Of a DNA stretch of 64,000 nucleotides, positions 10,303 to 20,775 are shown piece after piece. Numbering within the stretch: the stretch's first letter is position 1; every line of letters begins with the position of its first letter. Source of the stretch: Heracleum sosnowskyi (lineage: Eukaryota > Streptophyta > Magnoliopsida > Apiales > Apiaceae); the NCBI GenBank assembly GCA_030848705.1, contig CM061237.1, positions 82,703,910 through 82,767,909 of the forward strand, in the 5' to 3' direction. The position numbers and the translations under genes were made by a program. The notes under the pieces are model-generated. The model searched no databases. It was given only the letters and a program-made list of their open reading frames with translations, and was not told where the DNA came from.

Positions 10303-12677
10303 TGTAATATCCCAAATTTTTGTAATAATTAAAACCTTGATGAATAGTGAATTTCCACTGATTAATAGTAAATTTGCTGACGAAAAGTTTTTTAGCCCAC
10401 ACTATGTAGACGACATGGAATGAATGTTTCGAAGTGATATTATTGATGTATAGGAAGAATAAAAGAATGTAAACGCGATCAGAATCAGAAGATTCCCCTC
10501 CGAGTTTTAAATCACTATTCACTGGACAGTTAAGGATGTATTGATTTGATCGTTTTAAGAAAGTATGTGGAATGAGAAATCCATGATCATATCTTAAACC
10601 AAGGAGAGAAATCTAAGATTATATATTAGACAAAGGTAATGGAAGGACAAAGGAAGTACCCTAGCTTTGGTACAGAGAAACGTCTTTAAAACCACTTGAA
10701 ACTATCGCGAAACAAAAGCGTAATAAATTTTGGATTAAACCCTAACCAAAGGAGGAGTATTATATGAGATCATCAAGTGCAATATATAAGAGGATTGAGG
10801 ATGCAAAGGGTGACATAAGCATAATGCAAGGAAATGACATAAGCATGACAAAGTGATGACAAGGTGATGAATCACCACCTTGTCACCACATTCACCACCA
10901 CCACAAGTTCAAATCTAGCCTTGTCATTGATGACAAGCCTTGTTATTAGCCACACAATTTAATTACAAAGTGTTAAAGGTTAATTAGACAAAAGAAAAGA
11001 AAGAAAAATCAAACAAAACAAAATCAAAAAGAGAAGCACTTTGAAGAAGAACCATTCGGCCCTTCTTCATTCTTCAAAACCTTAAGAAACTTTCTCCAAC
11101 TTCCACTCAACCATAATTCTTGATCTTGGGCTCTAAATCACCCTCATCCTATATCCAAGGTAGATCTCTAATCTTAGCCTCATCCATGGATCATAGCTTG
11201 GTCAAAAATGGATTCAAAGTTGATGATGAATAGTGATATGAATAGTAACTTCATAGAATCTTGTTTTGTTTTGATGATTTTAGGTTTGATTAACATAGTT
11301 AAGGAGCAAGGAAAGATATATCACCCATATACAGCCTTTGTTAAGATCCAAGGAAGGTATAAACTTCTTTCTTTTTAAGATTTTTGCTTGATCTAGTAAG
11401 TTAGAAGTGTTTGATTGAAACTATGTTAGAATAAAGCATGTATGCATGATTTTAAGCATGTTTGATGAATGATTTGTGGATGAACTTGTGAATTAGAGTG
11501 GACCTTGTTTGGACAGAAAAATGGTAGTATAAGTTTGAAATTGATTGGTGATTGGTTGATGGTTGATTGTAGATTAGATTGAGTGTTTAAAAAACACGGG
11601 AACTACGCATAAGCGCCGTTACCATGTCGGATTTTACTTAGGAAGTTTAGACAGAAACTATGATTGCAAAACAGGGCATAAACTTGATGTTTCTGACCAT
11701 GAGCATGTAGGCTCTGTTTCCTAGATTATTTTAGCGAAAGAATCGTATCGTTTTGATTTACGGTTTAAGAGAAACGCCCGTTTTAGTAAAAGCGGTTTCG
11801 CGAAACTAGATAGTTCATTGTATGAACTTTGAGATAGGGATCAAGCCCTTTAAAATTGGAGTTGGATTGAGATATTAAAATGGATACTAGTATGTATAAT
11901 TAGGAAAGGAAACCTAGAAGGGTTCGAGTTAAAAAGATGAGCTGGTGATTTTATAAAAATACGCGAACGAAGGTTGCGCTAGTGAAATACCCTTAAGGGG
12001 ATGGTTTAAAACAAGAAATGATAAAGTAAAAGAACTTGGGATTTGTGAATGGTTTTCACCCAAGCTTTTGACTTAGAAGTTTACGGAATGTCACGAGGTT
12101 ATAGATGACCAAGAGCGAGACGTTTAGTTTTCATTGGTAGAACTGTAGTGCTTGAGTTATAGCACATTAAATGGTTCAAGGGGACTGACTGTGAATTATG
12201 TATCTTGTTATAGATCGACGCGCACACTCTCAAGCCCCCACTACCACACCACCAAGACCCCAAGGCAAGTTTTCAGGGACATACAGGCCGCCAGTAGCAT
12301 GGTTGTTACAGTTGATCAGGTAGGAGTCCTGAGTTGGTTCGGAGTGTAACTCTTGTTGCTCCGGTTTAATTATAAGTATCACTTATGTATATTAATGAAC
12401 AAGAACAAACTTTTGCGCTACCTTATGGTTTCACATAGAAATCATACTGGTAGTAGGTTGCAGTATTTTACTTTTGGGTTGTAATAACTTTAATTTGTGG
12501 ATCATATGACTACTGTAATTGTAAGTTCGTTTCTGAGACATAACTGGCGTGAGTATATTGTTTGTGGGGTCACCATGTGTGATGATTTATTGTTTTATAG
12601 TTCAAGTATTAAGTGTTTGTACGGAACAAGGGATCGTGACAACCCAGATCTCCGACCCCGGGTCTGGGGGTGTTACA
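10303..12677 (+). repeat. Gypsy 1 3' LTR (2375 bp, internally deleted)
   Basis: Begins TGTAATATCCC and ends GGGTGTTACA. The first 1.95 kb parallels 15272-17575 of the second Tekay LTR. Near 12260-12275 the sequence jumps to the segment matching 3678 in the 5' LTR, so about 2 kb that the related LTR retains is missing here. Short ORFs inside are not genes. Confidence 0.88.
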
Positions 12678-12857
12678 GTCAACTTTCTTGACATAAGCTG
12701 GACATCCCCAACAATAAGATTTGATAAACAGTAAGATTTTTCTTTTCCACACATTGTAATTCTCTTTATCAAAAGCTGGAATCTTTATGCTACTTGACTT
12801 CTGCATACTTGTCATGATCTCAGATTAGTAGAACAATATGTCTGCTCTGATAACAGT
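12678..12857 (-). pseudogene. Copia B: start of gag fused to an integrase fragment, with primer-binding site
   Basis: Read on the minus strand from 12857: a primer-binding-site-like GTTATCAGAGC, then ATG at 12815 and about 30 residues typical of copia gag N-termini (IPAFDKENYNVWKRKILLF). The frame then runs into CWGCPAYVKK, which resembles a conserved piece near the end of copia integrase (normally WGCPAYVKR). The gag-to-integrase jump implies a large internal deletion or a recombined cDNA. The remnant is cut at 12677/12678 by the gypsy 1 LTR, so gypsy 1 landed in it. Confidence 0.7.
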
Positions 12858-13899
12858 TGTTGGTCCTTGACTATTGCAGAAGGGGGGGTTGAATGCAATA
12901 CTGATAAATCTCAATCTACGTTTCAACAACAAAAACTAAGATTAACGTTTATCAATTTATGGAATGCAAACACAAGTAGACACACGAGTATTTCTCACAA
13001 AATAAATGTTTTATTTATTTTGCAATGGGTTGCTACAACCTCAAGAAAATGTTCGTTTCCTTGAGCTTCAGTTTCTCGAGTAATTGCAAAGAATGGATTG
13101 AGAGATATTCTAAGTAGACTAATCCTATCACTATCAACACGAGTCTTGTGAAGCTGCTGTCATTTTCATGTAGAAGCTTCTTACAAATTGCCTACCCGTG
13201 AATCTTTCCTAAATTGCTATACAAACAGCTTATCAGTATTGGACAAAGCAATCTAGAAACATTCTATATTAATCTAACACAATTCAGTAGATGTAGATTT
13301 GTCATACTCTGGAATTGGTGAGCTTTATCATGTGATCTCTCAAGCTTCGGTCGTAGTCTTGCAGACCTGTTGCAGTGTTGGGATACTACAACACGCCTGT
13401 TTCTTGAACATCCAAACTATCACAAGTTTGACTGGGTTGTTCCCCAATACAAAAGTTATCCCTTCATGACAGTATCCTGACGGCTAAGCTTGCTGTCACA
13501 ATAATGCGCTTTTGGTGACAGTAAGAAATCCCCGCATAAGGTGCTGTCAGGATTTCCAAGCTTGCTGTCAGGCTAAGGTAAAGTTGTTGTCCGAGGGCTT
13601 CCGCCAATGTTGCTGTCAGAGTGAATGTACTGTCGTGACTTGCAACATGTTGTCTTCTTGTAACCTTACTGTCAATGCTGTGACAGTAATCTTTATTCTT
13701 GCTGTCCATCTTGAGTACTTCTTGAGGCTTGAACAAATACATGAACTTCTACCAAGATGTACTAGAATCTTATTTGGAATAAACAAAAACAGTTACAAAG
13801 ACATACTATGGCTGTGATAGTATGTTCATACTTAATAAAATTAAGTATTTAAAATATCTAGTTAAGTTGTCTCATAGCCATCACCCATAAATCCTAACA
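12858..13899 (-). repeat. Copia B LTR (1042 bp) with repeated TGACAG motif
   Basis: On the minus strand it begins TGTTAGGATTTATGG at 13899 and ends ...CTTGACCAACA-type at 12858, beside the primer-binding site. The run of C before its end (AACCCCCC / TTCTGCAATA) matches the position and style of the ends of the two other copia LTRs in the window. Between 13467 and 13686 the motif TGACAG or its complement CTGTCA occurs about nine times. It sits within a gypsy integrase frame that resumes at 13900. Confidence 0.8.
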
Positions 13900-14970
13900 T
13901 TCACCAATGGAGATCTTAAGAAATCTGGCAAGTATTATGTGGGGGCTAGTACTGATTTGAGGAAGAGCATTTGCTCTACAGTCCACAGTAACATGGAGGG
14001 TGGGCACTCCGGAATTGATGCTACCATTAAGAAAGCAGAAAGGTTATTTTTTTGGCCAACTCTAAGGCAAGATTTCACACAGTTCATCAAGGAATGTGAG
14101 ATCTGCCAAAGGAATAAACCTGAGCACAATTCTTACCCTGGATTACTACAACCTATTGATATTCCCTCACAGATTTGGGAAGTGGTTTCACTAGATTTTG
14201 TTGAAGGACTTCCAAAATCCAAAGGCAAGGTTGTGATCTTAGTTGTGGTGGATAAATTGACTAAATACTGTCATTTAATTCCATTGTCTCATCCTTATAT
14301 TGCTGCTAAGGTAGCTCAGAAATTTTTGGATCACATTGTTAAACTGCATGGTGTCCCTAGTGTCATAATCTCAGATAGAGATACTATCTTTCTCAGTGCA
14401 TTTTGAAAGGAGTTGTTTTCTGGACTAGGCACCAAGTTAAGGTATAGCACTGCCTACCACCCTCAGTCTGATGGTCAGACTGAGAGAGTCAACCAATGTG
14501 TGGAGATGTACTTGAGATGTATGATTGGTCGTAAGCCATGTACTTGGGCAAATTGGTTAGCAATGGCCGAATGGTGGTATAAAACCACTCACCATTCTGC
14601 CCTGGGAATGTTCCCCTATCAAGCACTCTACTCTAACATTCCCCCATCTATCAGTTACCAACATTTCAGAGTCCAAGACCCAGTTGTCAACACTCTACTC
14701 CGAGACAGATATGCTACCCAACAGCTACTTAAGGAAAACCTAACTAAGGCCCAGGAAAGAATGAAATGGTTTCCTGACAAGAAAAGAACTGAAAGAGAGT
14801 TCAATGTAGGTGATGAAGTATTCCTCAAACTTCAACCCTACAGACAGATGTCCCTCAGTCATAGAAAAAACCATAAGCTAGTTGCAAAGTACTATGGGCC
14901 ATACCCTGTAGTGAATAGAGTTGGTCATGTGGCTTACAAGTTAGCATTGCCATCTACTTCAACCCTACGT
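13900..14970 (+). pseudogene. Gypsy integrase fragment (chromovirus, probably Reina-like), one nonsense codon
   Basis: An open frame from 13900 encodes the end of the RNase H/integrase linker, then integrase. It shows the HHCC zinc region (HSNMEGGHSG ... CEICQRNKPEH), the catalytic region starting SLDFVEGLPKS, a second Asp in SDRDTIF, and HPQSDGQTERVN with the Glu. After integrase comes the GPY-like stretch YYGPYPVVNRVGHVAYKLALPS. TGA at 14404-14406 replaces an expected Trp codon. Its sequence differs strongly from gypsy 1, and wording such as AEWWYKTTHHSALGMFPYQALY suggests a different chromovirus clade, possibly Reina. The left side is cut by copia B. The right side joins Tekay-type sequence near 14970. 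Confidence 0.85.
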
Positions 14971-15271
14971 AGGATCCGCAGACCGACGAACCGACCGAAA
15001 GAAACCTTTCAGAGAACCGAAGTTATGGTAAGCGTTGTACCGCCGACTGCAAGAGTAGTCGGATGTTGATAGAAAATGGGTGTATAAGAGTACAACCAGA
15101 ATTGGCTTGTATAAAGCGTCCGGTAGATATTACAGACCGGAATGAGTAAGTGTTGTAATGAAAACCAGAGGGTTGAGGAGTCAACCTGGGAACTGGAAAT
15201 TTCTATACTGGAAGAGTAACCTCGGCTATTTTCTTAGATTCCGGGACGGAATCCTTTTAAGGAGGGGAGAC
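14971..15271 (+). pseudogene. Tekay-like gypsy 2: degraded chromodomain end and polypurine tract
   Basis: About 15066-15232 parallels 10075-10264 of gypsy 1 at protein level (QPEL...RPVDITDRNE, then VEESTWELE near the end) but with several stops and small indels. This is followed by the same untranslated 3' stretch (TCCGGGACGGAATCC) and the polypurine tract GGAGGGGAGAC. The stretch 14971-15060 has no clear match and marks the chimeric junction with the preceding integrase fragment. Confidence 0.7.
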
Positions 15272-18097
15272 TGTAATAACCCCAAATTTTGGACTTAGTT
15301 AAAAAAAATTGATGAATAGTCAATGTTGATGAATAGTAAATTTTTCCGACGAAAAATATTTTCAGACGAAAAATATTTTCAGACCACACTATGTAGATGA
15401 CATGGAATGAATGTTTCGAAGTTATATTATTGATGTATAAGGAGAATAAGTGAATGCAAACGCAATCAGAATCAGAAGATTCCCATTCGAGTTTTAAATC
15501 ACTATTCACTGGACAATCAAAGATTTATTGATTTGATCGTTTTGAGAAAGTATGTAGAATGAGAAAACCATGATCATATCTTAAACCAAGGTGAGAAACC
15601 TAAGATTATATATTGGACAAAGATAATGGAAAGATCAAAGAAGTATCCCCTAGATTTGGTACAGAGAAACGTTTTTAGAATCACTTGAACCTATCGCGAA
15701 ACAGAAGCGTAACGAATTATGGATTAAAACCTAACCACAAGAGGAGTATTATATAAGAGTCCAAGGAAGGATATATATATTATGAGGGGGAAAGAGGATT
15801 GAGAATATAATCCCAGAGCAAAGAGAATGCAAACGAGTTCAAGAACACTTTAGAAACCGGGAGAGCAAATTCTGAGATAAAGAGAATAAACGAGGAATAT
15901 TAGAATTTATTTTGATCTAAAGGATTGTGCCGCAATGAGATAATAAAATATTGCGTAGAAGTGTAACATTAGTATTTTAACCAAAGACACAAAGAGAATC
16001 AAATTGGTGGAAGCAGAGAAACCAAAGTATCATGCTTGAAAGTCAACTATAACAAGGATGACCCTTTTGCATTTAACCAAAAAGTGGGAAGTGTTATGTA
16101 AGGCCAACACTTGGACCAATGAAGTGTTGACAACACAAAAGTAGAAGATGCATCCAAAGATTAATACATATATACATGTATTAATTCATTTCATAACAAC
16201 AAAACAAAACAAACAAACAATTCTGCCCAGCAGAAACCAAGCTCAAAGAAAAATTCATATCTCCACTTCTATCCATACTTAAATCACCAAATTTTAACCA
16301 TAGCTTCTCCACTCCATGGGTAACATTCTTTCAAAATTTCATGGTCAACAGAGGAGTTTAGCCTAGCCAAATCTCTTCCCCAAGTTGGAGAACCCAATCT
16401 GTCCAGTTTCTGTCCAGCGGAAAGATGGGGCTCAAAACCCTAGCTAGGAAGCTGAAAATTTGATGATCTATAACTCAAAAGAAATCTTATGAAGAGCACA
16501 AGGTATGGTAAATATTTTAGCACCAAAATCTTATTTTTCGATTTGTTATGGATTTTACAAGATGAGGATGAATAGTAACTTCAAGTGGTTTCTTGTTTTG
16601 ATCTTAAGGATTTAGCACTTTAAGGACCGTCTAAAGCTTGTCAAAGGTTTATAAACACTTGATAGTGTTGTTAGAGCATCCAAGAAGGTAAAACCCTAAC
16701 CCACCCTTTGAGTTCATATGAGTTTTGATGATTGTTTTGATGTTATAAGCTTAAGAGATCATGTTTAAGTATTTTAGTTGTTATTTAACTTTGTAAAATA
16801 TGAAAAATGGTGGGTGTTGGATTGTAGCCACACCACTGACCTTAGAGAAGTAAAAAGGTTGTTTGTTGAGGTTGTGGATGTATGGTATGCCCGGTGTGGC
16901 TTGGTTATGTTGTGACAAAATGGAAATGTCCGAATTATAGCCGTCGTAATGGCAAAATTTCGTTAACCCTTAAAACAGTTAATGTCTGAGACCATAAAGT
17001 TATTTTAAGTATCATCACTGCCTATGGGTACAAGGAAATGGTTGTCTAGTTGTTTTAGCGAAAGAATCGTATCGTTTTGATTTACGGTTTAGGAGAAACG
17101 TCCGTTTTAGTGAAAGCGGTTTCGCGTAACTAAGTAGTTCATTGCATGAACTTTGAGATAGTGATCAAACCCTTTAAAAATGGAATTTGGCCGAGATATT
17201 TAAGTGAATACTAGCATGAATAGTTAGGAAAGGAACCTAGAAGGTTTCGTGTTAAAGAGATAAGTTGGTGAATTTAGAAAAATACGTGAACAAAGGTTGC
17301 GCGAGTGAAATACCCTTAAGGGGATGGTTAAAAACAGGAAGTTAGTAATGGATAAGTACTTGGGTTTTGTGAATAGATTTTCACCCAAACTTTTGACATA
17401 GAAGTTTACGGAATGTTATGAGGTTATAGATGACCAAGAGCGAGACAATTGATGTTCGTTAATAGAACGTTAGTGCTTAAGTTAAATGCACTTTAAATGA
17501 TTAAGCCAGGGGACTGATCGAGTATTTCTTTGTTTATAGATTTCCCGGCAAGTTCTCGAACCCCTAACAACCAAGGACCCGAGGCAAGTTTCCTCATTCC
17601 ATGTTGTATTTTAAAGTACCATATTGTGATGCATGAATATAATAGATGCAAGTTTTCAAACCCTACACCATATAATGATGCTGTTGTGATATATGTTGTG
17701 ATATTGATAAATATGATGCTTTAATGTTGTGAAATGACTTATAAAATGTTTGGGAAAATCAATTGTTTCGTCCTTAAACTATAGGCTGTTTTTGGTTTAG
17801 GTCCCTGAACTATGAAAAGAATTAATACGATATCTGAACTTTTAAAATTTCTTATTGACATCCTTCCGCTTATATTTGACTAACGTCTGTTAGTCTTTGC
17901 TGATGTGTAAAATGAAAATTTAAAAAACAGAAATTTGTGTATATAATTACGTGGAAAAGAAAGGCACGGACTTCTCACATGTTTCTCTTTTTTAACTTAA
18001 AACCTCATTTTAACAATATACAAGCAGCAACACATAATCGAGTTGGGGATTAGGGTTCTTCCTTAAAATTGGGGCTTTCAATTTGTGAGTCATTAGG

Positions 18098-18509
18098 ATG
18101 AAATCGAGTGCAAGCAGCAACACAAGTTACACATGGACATCTCAGAAATCGCCAATAATCTGTAAATGTGGCTATGAATGCCCGATGTGGACATCACAGA
18201 AGCCGCATAGCAAAGGGAAGAGGTTTTTGGGTTGTCCCTTTTATAAGGTGTTATAAGGTGAGAGAGAAGTATTGTGGCTTCTTTACATGGTATGATGATG
18301 TTGATAGAGTTTCGAAGACCAATAAAATGACTTATAAAATAGCTGCTTTGGAGGCAAAAATTTCCGAGCTGCAAGCATTGAAGAAGATGGAGGTTGGAGA
18401 ATTAGAATTCAAGTTGAAGGTGAAAGATGCAGAAATTAGCCACTTAAAATGGTTCAAGTTTGGATTTATAGTTATTTTGTGTGCCCTTATAATGAGGTTC
18501 TGCTTGTAA
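18098..18509 (+). pseudogene. GRF-type zinc-finger protein of the MULE, frameshifted
   Basis: The frame starts at ATG 18098 with a Ser-rich leader. It shows a GRF zinc-finger pattern (CKCGYECPMWTSQKPHSKGKR, then F-L-G-C-P) and, after the break, CGFFTWYDD. The C-terminal part has a coiled coil (AALEAKISELQAL) and a hydrophobic C-terminal segment of about 18 residues that could anchor in membrane. A tandem duplication of TTATAAGGTG (18241-18250 and 18251-18260) shifts the frame and introduces a stop. GRF fingers bind nucleic acid. Small GRF plus coiled-coil plus membrane-segment proteins are common in plants, so this may be a captured host gene or an element accessory gene. Confidence 0.75.
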
Positions 18510-18781
18510 ATGTGGTTCAGTTGTAATGAATTGAATAAGTTGTAATGAATTGACTATCTCAATGAAAGTTCAGTTGCAGTTCCTTTACATTGATACTGAA
18601 TATAAACAAAAGTAAGTGAAAATAAAAATAACATTGATATTGAATTTGGGTTTAACATACTGGATTCAAACTTAACATCCAAAAGAAGAGACAACTTAAA
18701 ATCCAGTACAAGTCATAACTTAACATCAATAGTCTGATAACTTAATATACAAAAGATAAGAAATATAAATTTCAAGGCTGG

Positions 18782-19871
18782 CTAGCATTCTGTTTCTTCA
18801 TGGCAGTTTTGTTTGATCCTGATGTCCCTTCAACTGGTTGTGAAGACATCTGAATTGTACCATCCTTGTATACATAAACACCAACACCTGGTGGAGGGAG
18901 TGGAGGTGGTGGAGGCAATACTTGTTGTAGCTCTTAACCTGAAAAGTTCCATCAACATCAATCTTGCTAGCATATAGATACCAGGAACAAGTCTCCTTAC
19001 ACTTAGCCTGGACCCTCTGCAGATCATTCTTAGCAAACCAAATATCTCTTTTATGTTCAACAACATAATCAATGATGGCATGCTTCAAAACTGTTACACT
19101 AAAGAACAATAAACCAGGCTGAAATTCAATGTACTTCATAGGGGTTTTTGGGTTAAATGTTATGTAAACACTTCCTTTTGTTTTCGTCACTGCCTTAGAT
19201 GACTCTTCTTCATAGTCACTAGAGTCTGAAGATTGTTTTGAAGGCATTCTAAAGTTATCACTATCATGATCACTCTCCTAATCAGCATTCTTAGACAAAT
19301 CTACTTCTTTCTTTATTTTTGGAGCCTTATTTTTTGTACTCAGTTGAGCATTGAAGTCATCTTCCCTAGCTTGATTTTCATCTACCTTTGGATTTTTCTT
19401 GGACTTAGAAATCAGTTTCTTCTTCTCTACAATTTCATTAAACTCTTCATCTTTGTCGCTCTCATTTCCACTATAATCTGCATCACTATCATCCTCCTCA
19501 CTATTAATCCAGTCACTATCATTCCCATCACTCTCACTCCCTTCTTTATCATCCTCAACTTCAGAAGCATGATCAATATAGATAATGCAATTACCAGATT
19601 CTAAAGCACAAATTACCATATCATTAATACTATCTAAATTCCACATTAATTGACAAGAATTAAGTGATTCACCACCATTGTGCCAATACAATTTACAATC
19701 TTTATAACCAAACTTTTTTTCGACCATTTCTCTACAACCATCGACACATAATGTATCTAAACTCACGTTGTAGATGAAATCAACTTTACCTCCTTCATAA
19801 TATCAATTGCAATCCTTCAAAATGAACTCCCCACCATGATGAATTTGGATATTCACATCCCCAAGCACCAT
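18782..19871 (-). pseudogene. MuDR-type transposase, internally deleted (catalytic core absent)
   Basis: Read from ATG at 19871 on the minus strand. First comes an N-terminal PB1-like domain found in plant MULE transposases (IHHGGEF, then YEGGKVDF and SLDTLCVDGC). A long acidic linker follows, then the MuDR DNA-binding domain (GRDIWFAKNDLQRVQAKC). Near 18930 this joins in another frame a Pro-rich tail (LPPPPPLPPPGVGVYVYKDG) of the kind found at the C-terminus of such proteins, ending at TAG 18782. The DDE domain and SWIM zinc finger that normally lie between are missing. Stops at 19803-19805 (TGA) and 19278-19280 (TAG) also interrupt it. It is non-functional. Confidence 0.8.
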
Positions 19872-20604
19872 CTGCATACATACATGAAATCAATTGACGG
19901 TCGAATAAATAAGATGCATATATAAATTAAATAGTATGTATGTATATACCTCTTACAATGGTCGAATCCGACTTCAGATGATGCAAATTGATTGACTAGT
20001 GAAAACCCCCAAATTCTCCCCTTTTAGAACCCTAATTCTCTTCTAACGATGATGAATAAAATGAGGTTTTAAGTTAAAAAAGAGAAACATGTGAGAAGTT
20101 CGTGCCTTTCTTTTCCACGTAATTATATACACACATTTCTGTTTTTTAAATTTTCATTTTACACATCAGCAAAGACTAACAGACGTTAGTCAAATATAAG
20201 CGGAAGGATGTCAATAAGAAATTTTAAAAGTTCAGATATCGTATTAAATCTTTTCATAGTTCAGGGACCTAAACCAAAATCAGCCTATAGTTTAAGGACG
20301 AAACAATTGATTTTCCCAAAATGTTTTCGCTTTTAATAAAAAGCTGTATAAGATATAAGGTTTATATGCTAGATTAATACTAGATATAAACCAAGGTTAA
20401 AGGTTAAAGACTCTAAGTATAGAGTACTTGTATGATAGTTTTAAAACTTAGACCGGGAGTCAAAGTATTATTTTGTTTTGATCCTAGTGTCAGAAGCTGG
20501 AAGGTTTCAGGGACAGTTATATTTTAAAGATTTATTAAATATTCCAATATCTATATATTATTGGATATTTAAGGTGAGATATTTAAATAATATTATAATA
20601 AATA

Positions 20605-20775
20605 TTATTTGAATATTATTTAATTAAGTGAATATTATTTTGAATATTCACTTAAGTGATTTTATATTGAATAATAATTCAATACTTATTATTTGAATAT
20701 TATTTAATTAAGTGAATATTATTTTGAATATTCACTTAAATGATTTTATATTGAATAATAATTTAATATTTATTA
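20605..20775. repeat. Two tandem 84-bp AT-rich units, each with an 11-bp stem hairpin
   Basis: Units start at about 20605 and 20689 and are nearly identical. Each contains AAGTGAATATT, a short spacer (ATTTTG), then AATATTCACTT, which can fold as a hairpin. They lie within the gypsy 2 LTR. Confidence 0.75.

Larger units (their letters stand above)
3048..12677 (+). mobile_element. Ty3/gypsy chromovirus, Tekay/Del-like, degraded (gypsy 1)
   Basis: Order of parts: truncated 5' LTR (3048-4082), decayed primer-binding site, leader with an extra ORF, gag-pol with a C-terminal chromodomain (5561-10264), polypurine tract and 3' LTR (10303-12677). LTR termini are TGTAATA...TGTTACA. The chromodomain after integrase and the motif set place it with plant chromoviruses, most like Tekay/Del. 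It was inserted into a minus-strand copia element whose gag remnant abuts the 3' LTR at 12678. It is not autonomous now: gag-pol has two in-frame stops and the 5' LTR is broken. Confidence 0.9.
17752..20317. mobile_element. Mutator-like element (MULE), 2566 bp, long terminal inverted repeats
   Basis: Terminal inverted repeats of roughly 270 bp: 17752 onward (GGGAAAATCAATTGTTTCG) is mirrored by sequence ending at 20317. Both ends are flanked by the perfect 9-bp direct repeat AAAATGTTT (17743-17751 and 20318-20326), the length expected for Mutator. Inside are a GRF zinc-finger ORF on the plus strand and the N-terminal and C-terminal ends of a MuDR-type transposase on the minus strand. The catalytic core is missing, so the element would need a transposase supplied from elsewhere. 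Confidence 0.93.
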
